Shown: piece by piece, positions 7,602 to 14,167 of the stretch | How the letters are laid out: the number at the start of each line of letters is the position of its first letter | Position numbering within the stretch: the stretch's first letter is position 1 | DNA from: Adhaeribacter terrigena | Lineage (GTDB): Bacteria; Bacteroidota; Bacteroidia; Cytophagales; Hymenobacteraceae | Direction: 5' to 3' | DNA length: 64,000 nucleotides | NCBI RefSeq assembly: GCF_016623615.1 | Contig: NZ_JAEHFX010000002.1 | Span: forward strand, 310,001-374,000 | The notes under the pieces: model-generated | The model's input: only the letters and a program-made list of their open reading frames with translations | Databases searched by the model: none | Told to the model about the DNA's origin: nothing | Translations under genes and position numbers: made by a program

Positions 7602-8663
7602 ATGAAAAAGATCCTCCTGATAGAAGACAGCCAGGAAATCCGCGAAAACATTGCCGAAATTCTGAGCCTGGCCAATTACGAAGTAAGCGAAGCCGAAAAC
7701 GGTAAAGTGGGCGTGGAGAAAGCCAAAAAAGAACACCCCGACCTGATCATCTGTGATATCATGATGCCGCAACTGGATGGCTACGGCGTATTGCACATGC
7801 TCAGCAAAGATCCGCAAACCTCCAGTATTCCGTTCATTTTCCTGACCGCCAAATCCGAGAAAGACGATTTCCGCAAAGGGATGAACTTAGGTGCGGACGA
7901 TTACCTGGTAAAACCGTTCGACGATCTGGAACTGCTGGATGCCGTGGAAATGCGGTTGAAAAAGAACGAAATCCTGAAAGCGGAATTTCAGAAAAATGCC
8001 GAAGGCCTGAACAACTTTATGGAAGAAGCGCGTGGTCTGGAAGAGCTGAATAAACACCTTTCTACGGACCGCAAACTGACCGTTTTTAAAAAGAAGCAAC
8101 TGCTTTTCTCCGAAGGAAATTACCCCAACGCGGTTTATTTTCTCAACAAAGGCAAGATCAAAACTTTTAAAACCAACGAAGATGGCCGCGAACTGATCAC
8201 GGATCTCTATAAAGACGGCGATTTTATTGGATACCTCGACCTGCTGGAAGACAAAACCTACCGCGAATCGGCGATGGCGCTGGAAGATTCCGAAGTGATC
8301 ATCATTCAGAAAGACGACTTTAATGTCCTGCTGCACAACAACCGCGACGTAGCCAATAAATTCATCAAGATCCTGAGCGGCAACTTAGCCGACCGTGAAG
8401 AACGTTTGCTGAAATTGGCCTATAATTCGGTGCGTAAACGCGTTTCTGAAGCCTTGCTTTTGGTGGTAAAACAGTTCCAGGAACAACACGGCAACAACAC
8501 CGAGATCTCCATCTCCCGCGAAAATTTAGCCAGCATTGTAGGCGCTTCCAAAGAAGCCGTTATCCGCACCCTTTCCGATTTTAAAGACGAAAAACTCATT
8601 GATCTGAAAGGCGGAAAAATTACCATTCTGAACTTAGAGAAACTGCAGAAAATGCGGAATTAA
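7602..8663 (+). CDS. REC-cNMP-HTH_Crp transcriptional regulator
   Basis: 353 residues. The N-terminal receiver (phosphoacceptor Asp52 in ICDIMMP, Lys104 in YLVKPF) is followed by a linker, a cyclic-nucleotide/effector jelly roll (about 150-265: FLNKGKIKTF, DGDFIGYLDLL) and a Crp-type winged helix (about 275-350: SRENLASIVGASKEAVIRTLSDF). No cysteine cluster is present, so it is not a classical Fe-S Fnr. The fusion means that phosphorylation, not only a ligand, is expected to control DNA binding. It is translationally close (3 bp) to the REC-kinase. Targets are unknown; respiratory genes are plausible given the FixL-like kinase and nosZ nearby. Confidence 0.92.
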   Translation: MKKILLIEDSQEIRENIAEILSLANYEVSEAENGKVGVEKAKKEHPDLIICDIMMPQLDGYGVLHMLSKDPQTSSIPFIFLTAKSEKDDFRKGMNLGADDYLVKPFDDLELLDAVEMRLKKNEILKAEFQKNAEGLNNFMEEARGLEELNKHLSTDRKLTVFKKKQLLFSEGNYPNAVYFLNKGKIKTFKTNEDGRELITDLYKDGDFIGYLDLLEDKTYRESAMALEDSEVIIIQKDDFNVLLHNNRDVANKFIKILSGNLADREERLLKLAYNSVRKRVSEALLLVVKQFQEQHGNNTEISISRENLASIVGASKEAVIRTLSDFKDEKLIDLKGGKITILNLEKLQKMRN

Positions 8664-8668
8664 GTTGT

Positions 8669-8698
8669 GAGTTTTTCGGGTTGAAACGGTAGCGTTTT
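8669..8698 (-). repeat. Dispersed 30-bp motif copy
   Basis: Minus-strand copy starting 5 bp after a stop codon. The core is AAAACGCTAC (last base off consensus) with CGTTT and AAAAACTC tracts at standard spacing. Confidence 0.75.
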
Positions 8699-8728
8699 TA
8701 CTGAAAAACCCAAATGTTGATTCGATTT

Positions 8729-8784
8729 AAAATGTTAGCGCCGTAGCGTAGGATTTAAGCCCTACGCTACGGCGCTAACATTTT
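8729..8784. terminator. Perfect 24-bp stem-loop, terminator-like or REP-like
   Basis: Arms 8729-8752 and 8761-8784 are perfectly complementary over 24 bp around an 8-base loop (atttaagc). The stem starts AAAATGTTAGCG and is followed by TTTTTG. It would end transcription of the signalling operon and could act from both sides. The arms are longer and more perfect than in an ordinary terminator, which suggests a recently formed repeat. Confidence 0.7.
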
Positions 8785-8786
8785 TG

Positions 8787-8816
8787 TGTCATCCTTCGCT
8801 TTCGTTCAGGATGACA
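8787..8816. repeat. Second palindrome adjoining the 24-bp hairpin
   Basis: TGTCATCCT (8787-8795) pairs perfectly with AGGATGACA (8808-8816) around a 12-base loop rich in TTCG. It starts 2 bases after the T-run of the preceding hairpin. It looks like a palindromic intergenic repeat unit rather than a second terminator, since no T-run follows. Confidence 0.55.
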
Positions 8817-8922
8817 ATACTTGAAGCTTCGGGGTTGCCTGCACAATAAATTCGCCAATTCAGAGTAGTTATTTCTGAAATCAATGCCTAACTTCGGGAA
8901 ATAATTTAGTAAATAGTTTTAA

Positions 8923-10515
8923 ATGAATAAGTTGAAATTTAAGCAGTTAGCGTTTGCTTTTCTGTTCGTAGCCGGCAGCAGTACGCTGCACGTGCAGGCG
9001 CAAATGTCTTCTAAAAAGATCGATCAGCTGGTAGAAAACACCATGAAAACCTTCGACGTGCCGGGCATTGCGGTTTCGGTGGTGAAAGATAGCAAAGTGG
9101 TTTATTCCAAAGGCCACGGCGTGCGTTCCTTGAACACCAAACAGCCCGTGGATGAAAATACCTTGTTCGGGATTGCCTCCAATTCCAAAGCGTTTCTCAC
9201 GGCTTCCATTGCCATGCTGGTAGACGAAAAAAAGCTGAAGTGGGACGATAAAGTTACCGACCATATTCCGGAATTCCGGATGTACAACCCCTACGTAACC
9301 GAAGAATTCACGATCCGCGACCTGGTTACGCACCGCAGCGGTTTGGGCCTAGGTGCCGGCGACCTGATGGCTTTTCCGGATTCGAATTCCTTTACCATGC
9401 CCGAAATTATTCATAACCTGCGTTACTTAAAACCGGTTTCGGGCTTCCGCACCAAGTACGATTACGACAACCTGCTGTACATGGTAGCCGGCGAAGTAGT
9501 AGCCAAAGTGAGCGGACAGCCCTGGGAAGTTTTCGTGGAAGAACGCATGATGAAACCGCTGCAAATGAATGCCAGCGCGGCTACGCATAAACGCCTGAAA
9601 GACAAGACGAACGTGATCGATCCGCACGCGCCGGTGGACGGAAAAGTGGCCGTAGTTGACCGCTTCAACAGTCAGATCGGGCCGGCGGCCTGGGGTTTAT
9701 ATTCGAATTTAACCGATATGAACAAATGGGTTTTGATGCAGCTGAACGAAGGCAAGTACGGCGAAAGCGGGAAAAATAAACTTTTCAGCGAAGCGGCGCA
9801 AAACGAAATGTGGAGCGCGCAAACGTTGCTGCCGCTGAGTTCTTATAATCCTTATAACAGTCATTTTCGGGCGTATGGTTTGGGCTGGTTTGTAACTGAT
9901 GTGAAAGGCACGAAAGAAGTATCGCACACGGGCGGTATGCCGGGCATGGTGACGCAGGTTACCTTGCTGCCGGAAAAAGAACTGGCTATTATTGTACTTA
10001 CCAACCAGCAATCGGGTTCGGCGTTTACGGCCATCACCAACCAGATCAAAGATTCTTACCTGGGCATTAAAAATACCGACCGGGTAAAAGAATACAACGA
10101 ACGCCGCCTGGCGGGAGAAAAATATGCGGCCGGAATTGTAGCAAAAGTGGAAACCGAAATCAAAGAGCAGCAGGCTAAAAAACTTCCGGTGCTGGAAACG
10201 GCCGCCATTCTGGGAACTTACAAAGACAACTGGTTCGGTGAAGTGGATATATTCGAGAAAGACGGCAAAACGTGGTTCCGTTCCGCACGTTCGCCCAAAC
10301 TGATCGGGGAGATGGTGCCCTACAAAGCCAGTACCTACCTGGTAAAATGGCGTGACCGCAGTCAGGATGCCGATGCCTTTGTGATGTTCAGCCTGGATAA
10401 CGAAGGCAAAGCGACCGGCATTAAAATGAAACCGATCTCGCCGCTAACCGACTTCAGCTTCGATTTTCAGGATCTGGATCTGTACCGGATAGAACCGGCC
10501 AAAAAAGCTTCCTGA
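8923..10515 (+). CDS. Secreted serine hydrolase (beta-lactamase/class C-like) with DUF3471-like C-terminus
   Basis: 530 residues with a signal peptide (about 1-27, ending HVQAQ). The penicillin-binding fold shows SxxK as SNSK (Ser86, Lys89), YxN as YDN (Tyr181, Asn183) and the KTG-equivalent HTG in SHTGGMPG. Residues after about 400 fit the small beta domain often fused to such enzymes. It probably acts in the periplasm or outside the cell on a peptide, D-amino acid or ester substrate; beta-lactam hydrolysis cannot be concluded. It stands alone between a long hairpin and a structured intergenic region. Confidence 0.9.
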   Translation: MNKLKFKQLAFAFLFVAGSSTLHVQAQMSSKKIDQLVENTMKTFDVPGIAVSVVKDSKVVYSKGHGVRSLNTKQPVDENTLFGIASNSKAFLTASIAMLVDEKKLKWDDKVTDHIPEFRMYNPYVTEEFTIRDLVTHRSGLGLGAGDLMAFPDSNSFTMPEIIHNLRYLKPVSGFRTKYDYDNLLYMVAGEVVAKVSGQPWEVFVEERMMKPLQMNASAATHKRLKDKTNVIDPHAPVDGKVAVVDRFNSQIGPAAWGLYSNLTDMNKWVLMQLNEGKYGESGKNKLFSEAAQNEMWSAQTLLPLSSYNPYNSHFRAYGLGWFVTDVKGTKEVSHTGGMPGMVTQVTLLPEKELAIIVLTNQQSGSAFTAITNQIKDSYLGIKNTDRVKEYNERRLAGEKYAAGIVAKVETEIKEQQAKKLPVLETAAILGTYKDNWFGEVDIFEKDGKTWFRSARSPKLIGEMVPYKASTYLVKWRDRSQDADAFVMFSLDNEGKATGIKMKPISPLTDFSFDFQDLDLYRIEPAKKAS

Positions 10516-10521
10516 TCTGAA

Positions 10522-10551
10522 AAAACGGTAGGGAATTTACCTCAAAAACTG
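10522..10551 (+). repeat. Dispersed 30-bp motif copy
   Basis: Exact core AAAACGGTAG 7 bp after the hydrolase stop, with the A-tract AAAAACTG in place. The T-tract is weakened to AATTT. Confidence 0.75.
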
Positions 10552-10562
10552 CTTTCACTGCT

Positions 10563-10665
10563 TTCCAGTGGAAACAGCTTTTCATTGCTGTTACTGGTAT
10601 TTTCCTGAGAAACTATTTTTGCCTCCTGAAGGAAATAGGTTGTACAATACCAGCAACAGCTGGAA
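10563..10665. other. Long imperfect inverted repeat, possible structured RNA
   Basis: GCTGTTACTGGTATT (10587-10601) pairs with AATACCAGCAACAGC (10646-10660) over 15 positions with one mismatch. The stem is enclosed by TTCCAG/CTGGAA (10563-10568 with 10660-10665) and contains CTATTT/AAATAG (10613-10618 with 10633-10638). It lies in the 459-base gap before hemA and is followed by a terminator-like hairpin at 10716. It could be a 3' UTR structure, a small RNA or a decayed element. I recognise no known family. Confidence 0.35.
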
Positions 10666-10715
10666 TGGCTTGGCATTGAAATTTATTTTATAGCGGTTCG
10701 CGATCTGAAATTATT

Positions 10716-10766
10716 AAAAACCTGCTTCAGCCGGTAGTTTTCCGGGTTGAGCAGGTTTTTATTTTT
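10716..10766 (+). terminator. Rho-independent terminator-like hairpin
   Basis: AAAAACCTGCT (10716-10726) pairs perfectly with AGCAGGTTTTT (10750-10760), followed by ATTTTTT on the plus strand. It lies 200 bp after the hydrolase stop, so it may end a longer 3' UTR or a separate small transcript. Confidence 0.6.
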
Positions 10767-10784
10767 TAAGCGGACCAGGTTTAT

Positions 10785-10925
10785 TTAGTTTACAATAGCC
10801 TCAGGTGCCCAAATGGTATGATCTAAATCCTGAAAAGTTTTGCCCGGAGGATGCAGGCAGCTAATTTTGTGGAGCAGATCATGTGGAACCTGATAACAAT
10901 CTGCCACGAAAATGACTTTGGTCAT
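10785..10925 (-). CDS. Small ORF of 46 residues, unknown
   Basis: ATG at 10925 and TAA at 10785 enclose a 46-codon frame beginning MTKVIFVADCYQVPHD and ending PEAIVN. It has no signal peptide or membrane segment. The sequence is compositionally ordinary for a protein (Val, Asp, Pro, Trp, two Cys) and fills the part of the hemA upstream gap that has no hairpins. No family is recognised; it may be a small protein, a gene remnant or chance. Confidence 0.3.
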   Translation of the reverse strand: MTKVIFVADCYQVPHDLLHKISCLHPPGKTFQDLDHTIWAPEAIVN

Positions 10926-10974
10926 CTTTTTTCGGGGGCTATCTTCGGAAATTTGTAAGGTATTTTAAAGCGTT

Positions 10975-12237
10975 ATGAAAGACCAGTTTAAAGCAATTAC
11001 TTTATCGTATAAAAATGCACCGATCGCCATTCGCGAAGCCGTAGCTTTGAACGAAGCCGGTTGCCGCAGCCTTTTGCATAAGATAAAGGAGTTTACCGGC
11101 GTGCAGGATGCTATGGTGCTTTCTACCTGCAACCGCACCGAAGTTTATTACGCTTCCGGTCAGGAACTTTCTACCGAAATAATCAAGCTGATCGCGATCG
11201 AAAAAGGCTTTATTGCAACCAAAAATATTCAGCCTTTCTTCCGGGTTTTAAACCATGCCGAAGAAGCGTATAAGCATTTATTTCACGTGGCCTTAGGGCT
11301 GGAAAGCCAGGTTACCGGCGATGTTCAGATCCTGAACCAGGTGAAAATTGCGTATAAGTGGGCGGCGGAAGAAAACATGGCGGGTCCGGTTTTGCACCGC
11401 CTTTTGCATACCATTTTTGCCACCAACAAACGCGTAGTAAATGAAACGGCTTTCCACGATGGGGCAGCTTCGGTTTCTTATGCCACGCTAGAGTTGGTGG
11501 AGGAACTTACGCGCCAGATCGAAAACCCGCGGGTGCTCATGATCGGGGTGGGAGAGATCGGCGCGGATGTTTGCCGCAATTTTAAAAAATCGAAGCTCGA
11601 AAATATTATTATTACCAACCGCACGTATTCCAAAGCCGAAGCGCTGGCCGAAGAATGTATGGCTACCGCCGCGCCTTACGAAAACCTGTGGGAAGAGATC
11701 AATAAAGCTGACGTGGTTATTTCTTCGGTACCCGGCGATTGCCTTTTTGTAAGCAAAGCCGAAATTGAAAAAATGGGCCAGCCGGTGTATAAATTTTTCA
11801 TTGACTTGAGCATGCCGCGCAGCATCGATCCGGCTTTGGAAACCATGCCGGGCGTGTTTGTTTACAACGTTGACAGCATCCGGAACAAAGCTACCGAAGC
11901 CCTGGAACGCCGCATGGCGGCCATTCCGGAAGTGAAAAATATTGTAGTAGAAGCCATTGCCGAGTTTCAGCAGTGGACCCGGGAAATGTCGGTTTCGCCG
12001 GCCATTCAGCAATTCAAGCAAAAGCTGGAAGATATCCGCAACCAGGAACTGGCGCGCTACGTGAAGAAAATGAACGACCAGGAGAAAGAACTGGTAGAAG
12101 CTGTAACCCGGAACATGCTGCAAAAAATCCTGAAAGCGCCGGTACTGGAACTGAAAGCGGCCTGTCTGCGCGGAGAATCGGAAACGCTGCTGGAAAGTTT
12201 AAGCGCGCTTTTCGATCTGGAAAAAGAAACGGTTTAA
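10975..12237 (+). CDS. hemA: Glutamyl-tRNA reductase
   Basis: 420 residues, full length. Reduces glutamyl-tRNA(Glu) to glutamate-1-semialdehyde with NADPH, the first committed step of C5-pathway tetrapyrrole synthesis. The catalytic domain has LSTCNRTEVYY with nucleophile Cys52 and LESQVTGDVQIL. The NADPH domain has VLMIGVGEIGADV (about 180-193), ITNRTYSKAEAL and the VISSVPGD region. The C-terminal dimerisation helix is present. It is a single gene with its own terminator. Haem supply links it functionally, though not transcriptionally, to the cytochrome and haem-PAS genes nearby. Confidence 0.97.
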   Translation: MKDQFKAITLSYKNAPIAIREAVALNEAGCRSLLHKIKEFTGVQDAMVLSTCNRTEVYYASGQELSTEIIKLIAIEKGFIATKNIQPFFRVLNHAEEAYKHLFHVALGLESQVTGDVQILNQVKIAYKWAAEENMAGPVLHRLLHTIFATNKRVVNETAFHDGAASVSYATLELVEELTRQIENPRVLMIGVGEIGADVCRNFKKSKLENIIITNRTYSKAEALAEECMATAAPYENLWEEINKADVVISSVPGDCLFVSKAEIEKMGQPVYKFFIDLSMPRSIDPALETMPGVFVYNVDSIRNKATEALERRMAAIPEVKNIVVEAIAEFQQWTREMSVSPAIQQFKQKLEDIRNQELARYVKKMNDQEKELVEAVTRNMLQKILKAPVLELKAACLRGESETLLESLSALFDLEKETV

Positions 12238-12265
12238 TTTCAAACCCCGGGAAATAAAATCTGGT

Positions 12266-12300
12266 AAAAGCTTCAGGCAATTTGTCTGGAGCTTTTTTTT
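12266..12300 (+). terminator. Rho-independent terminator of hemA
   Basis: AAAAGCTTCAG (12266-12276) pairs with CTGGAGCTTTT (12286-12296), with one T-G wobble, followed by an unbroken T-run to 12300. It starts 29 bp after the hemA stop. Confidence 0.85.
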
Positions 12301-12306
12301 ATGGAG

Positions 12307-12336
12307 CACTTTTTCAGTGTAAAACGCTACCGTTTT
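12307..12336 (-). repeat. Dispersed 30-bp motif copy
   Basis: Minus-strand copy directly after the hemA terminator. Exact core AAAACGGTAG, then CGTTTT and AAAAAGTG at standard spacing. Confidence 0.8.
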
Positions 12337-12366
12337 TTGGTGGAAATTGCTTGAATTAAATTAAGT

Positions 12367-13110
12367 ATGTCTTTTAGCGCAACATTTCTTTTTCACGGCC
12401 CTCTGAACGACTTTCTGGCGAAATCCAGGAAAGACGCGCTGATCGATTATTTGTTCGAAAGAAATCCCTCGGTGAAAGACGCCATCGAAGCGCTTGGCGT
12501 GCCGCATCCGGAAGTGGCCGGTGTGCTCATTAACGGCAAACCGGTGGATTTTCAGTATTTGCTGCAGACCGAAGATAAGGTAGAAGTTTTTCCGAAAACG
12601 GAAAATGCGCTTGATTTTAAAGCAAACACTCTACAGCCGCCGCTGCCGGAAACCATAAAATTTGTGCTGGATGTACACCTGGGTAAACTGGCCAAAACCT
12701 TGCGCATGCTGGGTTTCGATACGGTTTATCAGAACGATTATGCAGATAAAGTGATTGCGGCTTTGGCCCAAAATGAAGACCGGATCGTGCTGACCCGCGA
12801 TATAAATTTGCTGAAAATTAAGACCATAACCTGGGGCTACTGGCTGCGCTCGCAACATCTGGAAGAACAGTTAACCGAAGTAATAAGGTATTTTGAGCTG
12901 GAAGAGAAATTTGCTCCTTTCACGCGTTGCCTCGAATGCAATGGTTTAATACTTCCGGTTGAGAAGCAAGAGGTTTTAAACGAACTTCCCCCCAATACCA
13001 GAAAGTATTTTCAGGAATTTTACCTGTGCGAAAACTGCCGGAAAGTTTACTGGAAAGGCTCGCATTTTGAACGCATGCAACAATTTATACAACGTTTCAG
13101 CCTAAAATAA
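12367..13110 (+). CDS. Ubiquitin-like/Mut7-C RNase-fold protein
   Basis: 247 residues in two parts. The N-terminal part (about 1-80) is a Mut7-C-associated ubiquitin-fold domain (FHGPLNDFL, VAGVLINGKPVDF, DKVEVFP). The C-terminal part (about 95-245) is a Mut7-C PIN-like domain with acidic FVLDVHLGKLAK and IVLTRDINLL and a four-cysteine zinc ribbon (TRCLECNG and YLCENCRKVYWKGSH). The family is predicted to act as an endoribonuclease, but the substrate is not known. It is preceded by the hemA terminator and ends in a convergent terminator. The domain call is strong; biological function is inferred from fold only. Confidence 0.88.
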   Translation: MSFSATFLFHGPLNDFLAKSRKDALIDYLFERNPSVKDAIEALGVPHPEVAGVLINGKPVDFQYLLQTEDKVEVFPKTENALDFKANTLQPPLPETIKFVLDVHLGKLAKTLRMLGFDTVYQNDYADKVIAALAQNEDRIVLTRDINLLKIKTITWGYWLRSQHLEEQLTEVIRYFELEEKFAPFTRCLECNGLILPVEKQEVLNELPPNTRKYFQEFYLCENCRKVYWKGSHFERMQQFIQRFSLK

Positions 13111-13160
13111 TTCGCTTAGCCCAACTGGAATTCTGCGAACATTCTGCGGATTCTATCCTG

Positions 13161-13190
13161 AAAACGGTAGTGTTTCCGGCGTAAAAAGTG
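13161..13190 (+). repeat. Dispersed 30-bp motif copy, near consensus
   Basis: Exact core AAAACGGTAG, GTTTCCGGC and AAAAAGTG, all at standard positions. It lies between two genes that converge, 11 bp before their shared terminator. Confidence 0.85.
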
Positions 13191-13200
13191 GCGGGCATAA

Positions 13201-13236
13201 AAAAGGCCTGCAAAATAACTTGCAGGCCTTTTTTTG
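13201..13236. terminator. Bidirectional terminator between convergent genes
   Basis: AAAAGGCCTGCAA (13201-13213) pairs perfectly over 13 bp with TTGCAGGCCTTTT (13220-13232), with a T-run on each strand. It serves the Mut7-C gene (+) and the OmpH-like gene (-). Confidence 0.9.
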
Positions 13237-13247
13237 GGGTTTAGAAA

Positions 13248-13898
13248 TTATTTCAGGCCCAGTTTCTTTTTTACCAGCGGCGTTACGTCGTGGCTTTCTT
13301 TGGAATAAATAAAAGCGCCAGAATTGGTATCGAAAATATAATCGTAACCATTTTCTTTACCCACCGCTTTTACGGCTTTCTCAGCTTTGTCCAGAATGGG
13401 TTTGAAAAGTTCGGCGCGTTTGTCAGCCACTTTCTGCTGACCGGCCATCTGCGATTCCTGCATTTGCATTTCCAGTTCCTGAATGGCCTGGATCTTGGTT
13501 TGTTTCACCACATCAGCCATGCTTTTTTCCTGGGTCTGGAATTCGGTAACTTTTCGCTGATAATCTGCCTGCATGCCGCCCAGGTCTTTTTCCAGCGTTT
13601 TTACATAGGCTTTCAGGCTGGCTTCTGCACGTTTGGTTTCCGGCATGATCTCGATCAGGTCGGCGCTGTTTATGTAACCGAATTTCTGGCCCGAGGTAGC
13701 TTCAGTGGCAGTGGTTGTTTCGGAAGTGATTACGGTCGTATCGGTTACTGCGGCGGCGGTATCGGCGGCAATTTCAGTTGGCTTTTCCGGTTCTTCGGTT
13801 TTGGCCGGCGTTTTTTCTACCGTTTTTGGTTTGTTATCGCAAGCCGAAAAAAGGCCCAGGGCAAACGGGAACGCGGCAAATAAGATAAGCTTCTTCAT
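13248..13898 (-). CDS. OmpH/Skp-like periplasmic lipoprotein
   Basis: 216 residues with a lipoprotein signal (GLFSAC, Cys20), a Thr/Ala/Glu-rich linker (about 25-70) and an OmpH/Skp-type domain opening FGYINSADLIEIMPETKRAE. It continues as a long charged coiled coil (about 95-175) and closes with YDYIFDTNSGAFIYSK. Skp-like proteins are trimeric chaperones for outer-membrane proteins; here the lipid anchor and linker set it apart from soluble Skp. It is a single gene ending at the bidirectional terminator. Chaperone function is inferred from the fold. Confidence 0.88.
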   Translation of the reverse strand: MKKLILFAAFPFALGLFSACDNKPKTVEKTPAKTEEPEKPTEIAADTAAAVTDTTVITSETTTATEATSGQKFGYINSADLIEIMPETKRAEASLKAYVKTLEKDLGGMQADYQRKVTEFQTQEKSMADVVKQTKIQAIQELEMQMQESQMAGQQKVADKRAELFKPILDKAEKAVKAVGKENGYDYIFDTNSGAFIYSKESHDVTPLVKKKLGLK

Positions 13899-14040
13899 GA
13901 TGCGGAAGGGGTTTGTAATTTTTCCAGTTACAAAGAAGCTATATTTCAGCGCGAAATCCTATTGGTTTTTTGAGTTTCCGGCGCGCGTTACTTTTCCGGC
14001 TCCAAACCTGATCTCGGATGAAGCGGATTTTAGGATTGCG

Positions 14041-14070
14041 CAGATTCTGGGTTGAAAAGGATAGCGTTTT
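14041..14070 (-). repeat. Dispersed 30-bp motif copy, distal tract decayed
   Basis: Exact core AAAACGCTAT with CTTTT, but the distal A-tract is replaced by CAGAATCTG. It lies in the leader of the T9SS protein. Confidence 0.55.
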
Positions 14071-14119
14071 AGGCTTATGCCATTCTTTTCGCACATTTCA
14101 AAAATAGTATGTTTAAATT

Positions 14120-14139
14120 TTGTTAATTTGATAACAAAT
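14120..14139. promoter_or_regulatory. Candidate Crp/Fnr-family site TTTGTTA-N6-TAACAAA
   Basis: A perfect 7-bp dyad with a 6-base spacer, TTTGTTA (14120-14126) and TAACAAA (14133-14139). Its inner half-sites TGTTA-N6-TAACA have the geometry of Crp-family operators. It lies 29 bp upstream of the T9SS cargo gene. The REC-Crp regulator of this window is one possible binder; that link is speculative. Confidence 0.35.
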
Positions 14140-14167
14140 TGATAAATAGTGGAATCGGAATTTAGCT

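Noticed and set aside
13290-13883. 197-codon plus-strand frame opposite the OmpH-like gene
   Set aside because: The opposite strand has a lipoprotein signal and an OmpH domain; the plus frame is composed of Phe/His/Gly-rich nonsense.
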